From Ischnura elegans (Eukaryota; Arthropoda; Insecta; Odonata; Coenagrionidae): 64,000 nucleotides of DNA. Location: NCBI RefSeq assembly GCF_921293095.1, contig NC_060251.1, forward strand, positions 57,429,585 to 57,493,584, in the 5' to 3' direction. The notes beneath the pieces were generated by a model. The model had not been told where the DNA came from, ran no database searches, and saw nothing but the letters and a program-made list of their open reading frames with translations. Position numbers and translations under genes: made by a program. Positions within the stretch are counted from its first letter, which is position 1; each line of letters starts with the position of its first letter. Of this stretch, positions 22,850-34,400 are shown in pieces.

Positions 22850-23400
22850 ATTGTCTTGAACCACCGCTAAATCTTTGCCTTCGTTTTCATTACTTTATCC
22901 TCAGGGAAATTCTTCCATCGTGGGACTGCAAACAAAGGAAAAAATAACATCAAGAAGCTGAAAGTTTCTAATTTCGATGATACATTAAATAGAAAAATTG
23001 ATACTAACTGCATATAGCCTTAAGGTATTGATGTAGGGGTTGTTGAACATAATTTTTCCAAGCTCTCCATCCCAATTGATGCAGCGAGCAAATTCATTTG
23101 TACACATATATCTGGTCGCATGGGCTGAAAACTCCATCAGTATGATCAACTGCAATTTGTCTAAGATGTTAAACCTGTGAGAAAGGAAACCAAAATAAAT
23201 TTTAACTTTTTCATATGGCTCAAGAAGGGAAAATAGAAGGGTTAATTTGATGGATGATGTAGAGCAGATAACAGTCAATTTACTCACAAATGATTTGAAG
23301 AGAGATGAGGTTTTCAGGAGCTCTTCAAAGTTTTTTAAATCCTTCTCGTCATCCAGAGAACTTTTGGCGTATTTGCTGCTTCAAACATCCCATCTTCTGG
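22850..23400 (-). pseudogene. decayed spliced gene, possibly DUF4806-like
   Basis: Three exon-like pieces lie on the minus strand. The first encodes SSLDDEKDLKNFEELLKTSS and ends at a GTGAGT donor. The second (about 23000-23178) follows an AG acceptor and encodes EFARCINWDGELGKIMF. The third follows 'ttgtttgcag' and encodes a Lys-rich segment with RWFKTIA after an in-frame stop. The order (acidic/Leu helix, then 'a..iNW.G..GK..F', then 'W(L/F)K') resembles the DUF4806 domain of unknown function found in arthropod genes. I recall that pattern and have not aligned it. Stops and a frame change near 23350 indicate a pseudogene. It lies wholly inside the TIR element, so it may be its cargo. Confidence 0.33.
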
Positions 23401-23805
23401 ATTAATATAAAGCAAATTTTCATTTCCTTTTCCTCTCCTGTATGATTGCAATCTCTTGTCTCGTTTGTAAAAACAAACGTAAATAAATCAAGAAATGGCA
23501 GATAACGAACGCTTCATTGTTGATTTGAAATGAAGACGGATATTTATTATTGGCTATTGTTCACGTAGTGACGTACGCACGGGCTCTCACCGAAAATATT
23601 ATTGAAAACGAGGAGAAGCTTAATTATTTCTTACGCAAATGCAGCAATCAGCGACGATGAGTTATTTAAAAAAACCGCGGCGCATTCTAGTTTAGAAATG
23701 GCGCGTCACGGACTTCCTTTGAAATATTTTGGCGAACTAGGTTCGTTCCCGGGGACTTTCTTGCGGTAAAAGCGAATAATAGACCATTTTTAAGGAACAA
23801 TTATC

Positions 23806-24113
23806 ATATATCGTCATTAAATCTCGGACGAAAATCGATAAAAATATCGAGAACAAAAAAATCATCACAAATATCATCCGATATCCATTAAAACATGACG
23901 ATATCCTAAACCAATATTTGTATCGGACGATACAAATATCGCCCATAAAAATCGCCTACCGATAAAATACCACGATGTATCATTTCATAAAAAAATCTCC
24001 AGCCCGATAAAAATTTACCTTCAGATAAAATATATCACGTTATATAATTCGATGAAAAAATACCTCCTATTAAATATCGCGATATACCATACATTAGTAA
24101 GTTTTTAACGCAC
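23806..24113 (+). repeat. degenerate ~45-bp repeat array, left arm
   Basis: Units have the form CCGATAAAATA..ACGAT followed by TATCAT..GATAAAAAAT. A clear 45-bp unit is 23959-24003. The same unit occurs inverted in the right arm. Confidence 0.65.
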
Positions 24114-24229
24114 CGATTTATGGTCTAGCATAAACGAAGGCCAACCCTATACATATTCCAGCCATAAACATTTTCCCAAACTATAATTTCCCGATGCCAA
24201 AACATGATAATTTATCGCGCGCGACGACG

Positions 24230-24735
24230 CGATCGGGTGATAAATCACGATGTTTTATCGCGGCTGCGGCTTTTATAAGACAATAAATCGTAATATTTTA
24301 TTCGAGCAGCAATTTTTATTGGATGATATTTCGCGATATTTTAGCAGTGGCGATTTTTTATCGGATTATCAAGCGTAGTATTTTATCAAATGGCGATTTT
24401 TATCAGGCCCGATATTTTTTATCGGATGATATATCTTTATATTTTATCGAAAGGATATTTCTACCTTATAATAGTAGTTCCGTAGTATTTTATTGGAAGA
24501 CTATTTTTAACGATTCCGATATTTTTAATGGCTCAGTTAATTTATTGCACCCGATATTTTTATTGGACGATATATCGTGATATTTTATCGGTTCCGATAT
24601 TCTATCAGTCCCAATACTTTTATTGGGCCCTTTTTATCGGACAATGATTTTTCGATAATGTACGAAACTCGAATTCGTATTCCTGATATAATTAATTATC
24701 GCGATATTTCACGATACATATCGCCCTGGGCAAGT
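24230..24735 (-). repeat. degenerate ~45-bp repeat array, right arm
   Basis: It is the reverse complement of the left-arm unit, best seen at 24406-24450 and 24547-24591 (45 bp each). Each reads CGATAAAATAT on the minus strand, then a 'GATATATC' core, then 'ATAAAAATATCGG'. The two arms form a giant imperfect palindrome centred near 24120-24230. Confidence 0.65.
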
Positions 24736-24834
24736 GGCGCAATCACGTCTTGGGGTATCAATAGGGGAAAGGAAGGAGGGGAGAATTTTAAGGCTTTTAA
24801 ATTTAGACCTAAAACCTGGCTATGCCACTGTGTT

Positions 24835-25075
24835 AGTGGCCTATTGGATCTAGCCATTGGCTATTGGGAGATGGGTCCCAGGAGTTCAAACCTGGGACTG
24901 AGCTTTGGGCTCCCCAAAATTAATAATTATCTGTAGAACTATCCCATGGAAAGGAACTGGCCCCCCTCCTTATCGCATGCGCGGTTGTGTGATTAAGTGT
25001 CAGGGGTGAGCTCTACCCTCACCTTTCCGAACCAACCTTCAGGTTGGAATGCAGGGAGAGCCAGTATCGTAGACA
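24835..25075 (+). mobile_element. tRNA-derived SINE family C, copy 1
   Basis: A B-box-like GAGTTCAAACC lies at 24882-24892. It shares the tail 'ctctaccctcacctttcc' and 'gggagag' text with 58375-58610. It is inserted in the larger TIR element. Confidence 0.5.
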
Positions 25076-25269
25076 ATATTTGATAATTTTTTTATATGCT
25101 CTCACTTTTAATGAAAACATCTTCAAATGAATTCAAAGTCAAAATGACGTCACTTTGACATCAGAATGACCCGCAAAAAGTCACCTTCACGGTTATGACT
25201 GAATAGTGACTTTTCGTGGGTCATTTTGAGGTCAAAGTGATGTCATTTTGACTTTTCTTCCTCCTTGGG

Positions 25270-26570
25270 GTGTGGTGGAAAATGGGAGAGTCTCAAGTTT
25301 TGGCGGAACCCTTGAACGCAAGAATTTTTGTTTCTGGAGTTCAACTTATCGGTACTTAAGTACATGAGGCCTTTTCACTGGATAAATTTAATTATACAGG
25401 ATAAATTAAATTCACTCTTATTACCTCTTTTACGATTTTACTGTCGAATTTGTCACTTTCTTAGGTGGTTGTATATCAGGCTCTCAAACGAGTTGCTTTT
25501 TTGCCCGGTGAATTTTTATGGTCAGTGTTTTTAAACGTGAGTTCTCTAAGAATTGGCTGTGTACTCTGATGAATGAATAGGAACGACGCCGAAAATGGGG
25601 TGAGGCATGAGAAACTGCCGAGAGCCCACATAAGTTTTTAGCCATTTTCAATGGTAGCGTTCAGTCGAGACTTACCGCCAATCACGACCGAAACCAGAGA
25701 ACGTTTTCCGAGGGTTGGGGAAGGTTATCATTTGGCGGAGGTAATGCATTTCGGAAGGTATTTATTTGAAGGCAGTACCCCTAAGACAGAATCTCTGAAA
25801 AACTTTTTGGGGTTCGGATAACTCCACTCGCTACGGCCACAGAATGTAATCTTAGCTGCGGCCATGCCGACCGGCCGCTCACCAAAAACACCGATATCGG
25901 CCCCTTATAATTCCTGTATCCCTGTAAGAAAATCAAATCTGGAATCGCCGATGCGTAACCACAGGGTGTTCGGAAGGAAATGTGTAAGTTCAGTGTAACC
26001 ATTAACTTTTTTTTCGTAGTTTTTCGGAATAGTTTCCAATTTCCTGCATCTCTAGGCAGCCTTTGAGGGAAAGGTAAGTCAAAGTATTTTCTTATTTTGT
26101 TCCCTCGTCCTCGAATAAGAGCCCTTTATTCATGCGTAGGTATGTAAGGTGGAACAATTCCGCGCTGATGGAATTAGGGCCAGATTATACGATACCTTAT
26201 CAGTTACGAGATAAAGTATTAATGAATTACATATGGCATTTGCGTAAAATGCACCATGTAACCACCCGGGATGAACAGTGTTTTCACCGGCCGTTGATCT
26301 CACCGCCCTCCCGTAGGTAACACTCGCTTTACTCAGGAGGAGAGGACGGTAAAAAAAGTACACAACGCCCTTTGATATTGGTGGAGAGCTAGCAGCCCCC
26401 CACTCCCAGAAATCTGAGGTTCACTTTTAATGGGTACTGCTGTATTTGCGATATTATTTGCGCTTTCATCCCTGGCAGCTCCGCTCTTATTTAGATTGCT
26501 GATCAAAATTTTATATGGAGAAGATGAAATTCCCACCCTCCATCTTCTTATATGGGACTAAATAGAATTT
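25270..26570. other. intergenic, nothing recognised
   Basis: There are several 60-80 codon open frames on both strands. None has recognisable motifs, splice context or repeats I can name. Confidence 0.45.
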
Positions 26571-26752
26571 GCCGGCCTCGGTGGCGGTAGGGTAAAGTCC
26601 TCGCCTGTCAAACCGTAGGTCACGGGTTTGAATCCCGCCTGGGAAGGTGGTCCCTATCCAGGGCATGGATGTTTGTGTCGTGCTTTGTTAATTCCTCTGT
26701 TGTAAAGGCCGCTATGTTCTGTTTACGGGGAAGTTGGAAATAAATAAATTCA
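26571..26752 (+). mobile_element. tRNA-derived SINE family A, copy 1
   Basis: The head is gccggcctcggtggcgg. The B-box GGTTTGAATCC lies at 26625-26635, followed by 'cgcctgggaagg', 'ctatccagggca' and an AAATAAATAAAT tail. The same order of blocks occurs at 30675-30868 (minus) and 47512-47721. Confidence 0.8.
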
Positions 26753-28141
26753 AATGGGAGAGGGCGGAAGGTGGCATTGCTCCCTAGCACAAGTGTTATT
26801 CTCTCCCTCACGTTTCGGGGGGTTGTTGCACCCGCGTCCTAAAGTATAATAGTACAATGAGAAATAAAGGAGTTAATGATCAGGTCATTTATTTGATTTC
26901 GTAATCACTCTTAACAATTGGGAATGGTGCATTCATCCTTGAAAAGACACCAGGTTTATTTAATGCGAAATTACCCCTGTTTTGTGCTTTCCACGTTGCG
27001 TACAACTTTTTACCTGACTGCTGTCAGTCATAAAAAGAAACTTACCTGTTGTCTCCCCTTAGTGGATATTAGTACCCGTTTCTTGCATGAAGCTGCGTTA
27101 GTCACAATTTTGAGGTTGGTTATGGTTAGTTTACACAATGCACTTTAAATGAATTCCTCCTGGTCATGAAGCACTATTCCATGTGACAAAATACATAGGT
27201 AAGTTACTCGGTGGTATGTATTTTATTCTGTCCGCGGTGGCATATTTGGCTCACCCTTCTAGCTTGAATGGTCACTTTCGAATGGGAGTGATCTTTGGAC
27301 CACTTGATTGATCTTCTTCATTCGGAGATTGGTACAAGAGAGAATATAGAACATTTGCGCTGATGAAGAATTGCTATATTCTCCCTTTTTTATTTGTAAA
27401 TGATGATATACTGTCCACTCAGATTGCGAGGCTTTCGAATTGCGATTCTGCAAAACGCACTGTCGATTCTTTTCATTCCCTTGCCGTCGTGATCTCTAAA
27501 TTCATTTTTCGGGAATGAAAAAAAACATGACGCCATCACTGTGGGGAAAATTAATAAGTCTTATGCGTTTAGAAGTGTTGAGTAATATGCTTTTTTGAGC
27601 ACCCAAAACGTTGAACGTTAATTGAGAATGGATAAACCTTCAAGAGCCATCGAGACTCTTTCTGCTTGTTCTTGCTAATCTAGGATGGGCATTTGTCTCT
27701 TTCATTATTTTATGCCCTCTTTGGGGCAGAACGATTGGGAATTCAGTCATTGCGTACACTTTCATTTTCTCACACTTACTACTTTGTTTGAACACTTTCG
27801 TCACTTCTCATTCAGTTTGTCCCGGATCTCTTCGGGCATCTTCGACAAAGTCACACACGCCGAATATATCTCGTGTCCTTCATATAGTCTTGTTTTGCAA
27901 GGACGCTAAGTTAATGCCCATGTTAATCATCACCTACAGTTTTATAGGTTTCGTGTTCGTATTAGTCGTCGAAGTTAGTGGGATGTCTTCAATTCATCAC
28001 AGATCCAACCATGATTCACACGATTTAATTCGCTCACGTTGTTAGCCGTTTTAACTATGCGTCGCACAAATGAATTTTTTTCCTCAGAGGAACTATTCTC
28101 CACGCTATATTCACAACAGCATGTTTTTTTTCATCACTGCA
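26753..28141. other. intergenic 3' of the Fras1-like gene, nothing recognised
   Basis: It probably includes the 3' UTR of the Fras1-like gene (minus strand). Poly(A)-signal-like TTTATT occurs near 27210 and 27390, but none stands out. Confidence 0.4.
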
Positions 28142-28489
28142 TCACGTGGCTAACTCACCGCCACTGTCACCCTTCAGGGGCTCTGTCTGCTCCGACGCGG
28201 TACATTGCCTGTTTATAGTCCTGAACGCCTTAATCCGACGGCTGGAACTAGTCACCAATGGTCCCACAGTGGATCCAACCTTCATGACCACAACCATCAA
28301 CAGAATTGCCAGAGAAACAATTCCAGCGATGCGCCACGTATTAACCTCGGGTCTATCAGCACCCTGAAGCATCTCCGCTGGCCAGCGTAGTATTAATGGT
28401 TTCACGACTGCATTCGGATATTCCACCGGGTATTTGGCTTCATTGGAGCGTTTTGATCTCGTTCTGGAAGGTCCAATTGAGTACAGAAC
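28142..28489 (-). CDS. Fras1: Fras1-like exon c17 (furin site, membrane helix, tail)
   Basis: Acceptor tcacag. It encodes VLYSIGPSRTRSKRSNEA with a furin-type RSKR (28448-28459). The membrane segment is IAGIVSLAILLMVVVM, followed by a basic cytosolic tail ending GGELAT and TGA. A consensus donor (GTGAGTT) overlaps the last codons at 28158, so the true C-terminus may lie in a further exon. Confidence 0.88.
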   Translation of the reverse strand, partial: VLYSIGPSRTRSKRSNEAKYPVEYPNAVVKPLILRWPAEMLQGADRPEVNTWRIAGIVSLAILLMVVVMKVGSTVGPLVTSSSRRIKAFRTINRQCTASEQTEPLKGDSGGELAT

Positions 28490-31400
28490 CTGTGAGAGAG
28501 GATTTATGTTAATTGATGGGATGATTTTTAGAATTAACGAAGTTCATTGATTGATGATCTATGTGCATATTTATTATTTCAAAACAGATATACATTACTC
28601 TGTTTATCAGATCTATTTCATTAATTAACGGCAAAGGAAATTATAATTTTTCATTTCCATCTGACTTGAACTTTATTAAACTAGCCCCTCATTTTTGATT
28701 TTTTAGATAATTAACTAAGATTCAAAATTAATTAATTTTTATTACTTTCAAATTCAATGTATCTTTCAGTGTATTTTTGCTTATCTTCCACTACTTTTTT
28801 ATGACATTACTTTAAATACTTTATCTAAAAGTATCTCATGTTGATATTAATTAATTTTTGTTAGTTTAAGCAAAATGATTCATTAAATGCCCTCACGATA
28901 TCGAATAGCGGCGAAAAGCGTGCGAAAAATGAAACAACCTGGCGGAGGACTACATAATCCATTCTAAAATGATGCCTACGAATTGATTTAAAAGTTTTTT
29001 ATTTAGTTTATTTTAAAAATTGTAGATAAAATTAATGGTTGTATGGCTCTTTCATTTATTTGGAAAAGTAAGACCTCCGTAAAACAATAATAGGTAAAGG
29101 TGCAAAAGTTCACTCACCATCAAGGGGACTGCTTATTGGAAGCCCAATTCCATCCCTACGGGCTTCCTGATTGAATGAATGGTATTAAGATAAAGGCAAC
29201 AGACGAAGTGAGGTACCTAGGAGTTACGATAACCTCGAACCTATTGTGGGGAACCCGTATAAGAAATATTTTGGGCATAGCTCTGAAGAAATTAGGATTC
29301 GTCAAGCGTATTGCGGGAAGATTTTCGGATGAGAAAATAAAATAAAGGTGCTATTTCACTCTCGTCCGACCGCACCTTGAATATGCAGCGAGCGTATGGG
29401 ATCCGGTGCGGAAGGACTTAATCCACGAACTGAACAAAATACCAAGGAAGGCTGCGCGGTTCGTCAAAAACCGCCATGGGCGTACAGACAGCGCTACCCA
29501 GATGTTGAGCGAATTAGACTGGGAGACGCTGGAGACTCGGAGGCTGCGCGATAGGCTTAGATTACTTGAAAAATTGAGAATGGATATGTTTAAGAGCGAC
29601 ACGGAAAACATAACATTAGAGCAGCACTTTATTTCCAGGTCCGACAGAAGCGATAAATTATGAGAGTTTTGCCGAACGGATAGGAATTGGAATTCATTTA
29701 ATCCCAGAGCAATAAAGGACTTTAATAAATGCTTGACGTAATTTAGTTAGAGTACTTCCTTTTACTTTGAAAAAGGCTACTGTACTAACCCCTGTACTAA
29801 CCTGAGGCGGCTTGAGGAGTAGTATGTAGATATGGGAATTCGTTTTTCCCCCGAATCATAAAGGATTTCACAACACAGTTAGAGGCCGACTTGTGAATAC
29901 ACTTTTGTAATATTCGTGATTAATATGTTTTTTGTCGTTTGAAGGTGGAACTCTTTTAAATTAGCAACTTCTGTTACAGCCAGTGACATCATTACTTAAG
30001 CCGATTATCGCGAGAGGGGCACTGCAGTCAAGTATGTTCCGCATTATTTTTAAACAAATCTGAAACCCAATTACTATCAGTAAAATTAAAGGTGCAAAAT
30101 TCGCTCGTTCAAAGTTCCAGTTCTCGCTATGCGGGACCATTTAAAAAATTAGTTTTTATAATTTGGGCCCCATACTCAATTCGCGGAGATTGTCACGAAA
30201 TGAAACTAAATAAATACTTGCCTGTATGTACCATTGATTTCCAGATTTTATCCTGTACAGAGGATCAACCTTCATTGCGAAGCCATCCACTCCAGTGTGA
30301 TTAAGAATACTTTGTAGCCCAGTAATTTCACTTGCGGGATGAACTTCCAAAGGTATTCCGTGGTAGTTTCTGTTGATATTTTGACTTCCAAATTTATCCT
30401 TAAAAAAAAAGAATATTTCTCTGTCAGCATGTTATTTATAACCAAGGCGGGTAGATTCCTAAAGTGGGTAGGAATGATAAAAAGTCATAAAAGTCATTTT
30501 TCCACTATATATAATGAAATTATATCTGCCAGTTTGAATATGAATGTAAAATATGACCATTCTGACGCGTAGCAACATGTTGTAATTATTTTAGTCACAA
30601 TAAATTCAACCGATCCAGGAGTGATATAATGGAAGTTCGACTTATTGAAATGTTACAATTTCATTCTATTACTTTTATTTATTTATTTCCATACCACCGA
30701 AAACAGCTCTATAAGACCTTTTACAAATCGGGGTTATTACCATGTTAACAATTCAACGTACACAAACAACCATGCCCTGGATAGGGGTAACTTACCCAGG
30801 CGGGACTGGAATCCGCGACCTTCTGTTTGGCAGGCGAGGATTTTACCCCGCCGCAACCGAGGCCGGCCATTTAATAGTAATTTAATACTTCAATAGTTTC
30901 TACACGCTTACCATCAGTAAAAATCGATGCTCCAAATTCCTCGACGGTTGAATGCAGCCGTATTGTGGCCCTTTTCCGTATATTTCTCCGGTCGGATCGT
31001 AAACGGGGACGTAGCCATCTTTCCCGCTGCACAAGTACAGCCTCTGTATGGAAAGCTTGTAGGCACTGGACAGATCTTGGGAAGGGTGCCACATGACTAC
31101 GCCGTACACTTCGTCCCCAGGAGAATACATTTCGTCAGCCGGTTGCGTGCTCTGAAAGAGGTGGTAAATCCGTGAAGTGTATACATATTTTATTATTATG
31201 TTAATAGGTAACCCTTGCCAATATTTCGCCCGTCAATTACCGTTGATTTAATTCTTGGATATTTTCAATAAATGAATTTGATAGATCACGTCATCACGAA
31301 TATAAATGTCAATTAGCCATTTGTATTACATTACTATTATTATTATTTCTGATGATGTGATTTATCAAATTCGGTACTTCACGATGCTATTTCTTGCAAT

Positions 31401-34400
31401 TTTAAATGTTATTGCTTAATTCTCCGTGAGATTTGGATCGCCGTGCTTAGTAGTGACACGAGTACTGACTTATGTACGAGAAAAAATAAAGGAAATGGAC
31501 TGTAAAGCAGAGAGATTAAAATTGTCATTCTTTCCTCGTACTATTAAGGATGGCAACGGTGTCTTGATTGATAAAAAATTAAGGTCGTCAAATGCTCTAT
31601 CCTGTCTAAAGCAATGGAACGCTTTAATCGCATAATGACCTCCGCTTTACTCCTAAAAGGTTTACTACTGGCTCTTCCGTTGTTATTCTCATAAAAATAT
31701 TAGCTTTGCAGCAAATGAGCGAGAACAGTGCCCTATCTATTTTATCATCAAATTTATTATTTACGGTAAAATGTTCGTCAATACCTGGTAAGTGATTGAC
31801 TTGCGAATTTTTAGCGGAGGTTTACATTTTGCGTGAGAGAGTGGAGAAAAATTGTCTCACGAAATTTTAACTCCGAATAGTTCATGCCAGTAGGAACCAA
31901 AATTACTAATTATGTTTAGCTCGAAAACACGCGACTCTTTAACTACATATTCATGCTCTGGACCAGTGGCGCAACGAGGGGGATAAAACCCCCCCAGAGC
32001 CCAAAGAATTTTTTAAGTTTAATCCATTTTACTTAATGGACTAGTAATACTAATGGAATAGTGTTAGGATTAATCAAACATCTCTCATAAAGCGGTAAAA
32101 CTAGTCATTTTGAACCATTGATCTTAAATTTTTTCTGGAGGAGGGCCCCCACAACTCTCACTTACCCTGGTGGGTATGCAATACCCCCGCACCCCAAAGT
32201 ATTAGTTGCGCCTAAAATCCCCCCTAGCCTTAATTCTTGGCTGCGCCCCTGCTCTGGACAACTCATGACTTGGAATGCTTCGCCTGCCGGAGATCACTAT
32301 GTCGCTATCTAAGGCATCCGGCAACACGACAAACTCGCAACCAATGTGTACGTTTCGTTCATAGTTTCTGTAGTTTAAAAAAGTTTCGTTTTCGACCTAA
32401 ACATCATCAGTAATTTTGGTTCCGGCTGACATCAGCTATCCAGGGTTAAAATTTCGTGACATAATTTTTCTCCACCCTGTAAAAGATAGATATTAAATTC
32501 AATGGGGAGGGGGTGACAGGCCGAGGTGATTCATAAATTTTTCCAACCTGCCTTAGTAAAAATAGTAATAATAACGTTAATGAAATTTTAAACTTACCTG
32601 CACGTCCATTCCGTGATCGTTTTCCCCAAAGTGCAACTCGGGCGGTCTTTTCGAGAGTAAAAATTCCGTTTCCAGGGAATACGTGATGGGTTCAGGTTTT
32701 CCTATCTGCCTGAAGTTCACGGTCATGGGGATATCCACGTGCGGTCCCACCGTGCACGAAGGCCGAGGTCCGCTCCGCGGTGCGGCCGCTGTGTCCAGGG
32801 AGCAGGGGAGCAGGCGTGCCAGATACTCTCCCGAGTAGTCCTCGAGGGCCATGTCGCTGGTCGCCCTCCAACTCTGCTCCGTGCCCTCCGCAGCTCCCCT
32901 GTCGTCCGTGTTCAGCAGCTCCAGCGTGAGGTTGATGCTGGGTCGGAGGTGTGGCGGAGGCAGCACCGTCGAGCGACGACTGGGTCTCGACTCGAGGTCC
33001 AGCAGGGCGAATCTTCCCCGGAAGAGGGTGGCGGTGGTGAAGTCTAAGGTCAGCCTCCCCGCGTCGTCCACGGCGATTCTCTTCAGCTGGAGCGTAGAGA
33101 GCCATATGGAAAAGATGACGCATTACTACTACGATAGGGACTATGATATTCAAGAGGAATTCCTTTCGCTCGATGGGGGGATTCTTCCCCCCCCCCCCCC
33201 CCCCCCCCCCCGTAGACTCTCCAACACTCTGCCAGTTCTTATAATTTTTATGGAAATTGAAAGAATAAACTTACTAAGTTTCACTGATATGTTTGAAAAA
33301 GCACGACCCGGGTCTCTTAACATAGTTGCATCGTCAGATCGACCCGGATTTCATATCATGTTTACATTGTCATATCTGACGATTTAACTATACAATGAAA
33401 CCCGGGTCGTTCTTTTTCAAATAAATTATTGTACCCAACTAAGTTTTCCATAATGGAAAGGTTTCACACAGTTAAGCCTAACGTCATCAGTTATACTCAC
33501 AATTTTTGTTGAACCCTATGACACAACACCGTATCTCCCCCATTGTTAAGAAGTGAAATTCGCGAAATTATGAAATTGCACGATTTGGCCAAAAATTAAA
33601 AGTGCTCCTATTGGAGTGAAATTTGGTTTCTGGACAAATCACGTGGTGTAGACTCGAAAAATGGCATTTAAAAAATATATGTATTTACCCTCAAATGCCC
33701 CAAAAAGTAGAGGCAGTTGGCAACACTATAATGGATGAAAGATTTAGTGTTTCGACAATTTTTATAAGGCTTTCAGACGATTTCAGAGGGGATCAGTTCT
33801 ATGACTTTTTATCGTATCACGTCACGTCACCCCAAATATTTGTATGAATCAGTCAGTGGTTGAAAGTGAGTTGTATATTATATAGCTGCGGGAATTGCCT
33901 AGAAAAAGGAAATCAAATAAATTTATTTCAAGTTCACATTCCATTACGTGTATAGCTGATTTGAGGATGGTATTTCCCCAAACTTCTCACATTTACGTTT
34001 TTTAAACTTTGCAATTTATGCAACAGCTCACGTTGTAAATTCGCTGAAGAAGAATTTATGGTTTTAGCCCACCGAAACTCCCTACTTCATTGAAGTTTAT
34101 GAATTAGCTGCCCGGAGAGGGCCATGATTTCTGGAATAAATTTGGCGAAGGATCGTGATGGAATTTCATTTACATTTCAGCGCTGTTCTTCCATTTTTGT
34201 ATCCAAGAAGTCAACCTGTGATACTACGTCCGCTTTTATTATCAAAAAAAGTTTTGTAAAAAACAGAACGTACCTGTAGTCTGGCAGACATCCTTGGTTT
34301 TGTGTGTATTCCCTGCTTCCAGAGTAGAGGTGAATATTCCATCGAAAACTCCATATCTGTCTCGTGCTCTGCTGTGGTCCATTTAGATGGAGAGCTCGTA

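Larger units (their letters stand above)
22377..25269. mobile_element. 2.9-kb TIR element with TGAC-rich ends
   Basis: Both ends read inward start CCCAAGGAGGAA. They stay alike for about 45 bp (AAAAGTCA..ATGACATCA..TTGA). GTGT flanks it exactly on both sides (22373-22376 and 25270-25273), a candidate 4-bp target duplication. Both subterminal zones (22390-22565 and 25138-25255) are packed with direct and inverted copies of TGAC and ATGAC, as expected for transposase-binding repeats. Inside are a decayed minus-strand gene (22850-23400), a palindromic pair of arrays (23806-24735) and a SINE (24835-25075). No recognisable transposase remains. A 4-bp duplication is known for superfamilies such as Chapaev, Sola and Ginger, but the end motif does not decide between them. 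Confidence 0.65.

Noticed and set aside
24323-24936. Phe/Ile-rich open frames across the repeat array
   Set aside because: They arise from translating the TTTTATCGG repeat units, not from coding sequence.
32692-33387. Long open frames on both strands across exon c14
   Set aside because: They are shadows of the GC-rich exon 32598-33086. Only the frame with FRAS/FREM motifs and matching splice phase is kept.
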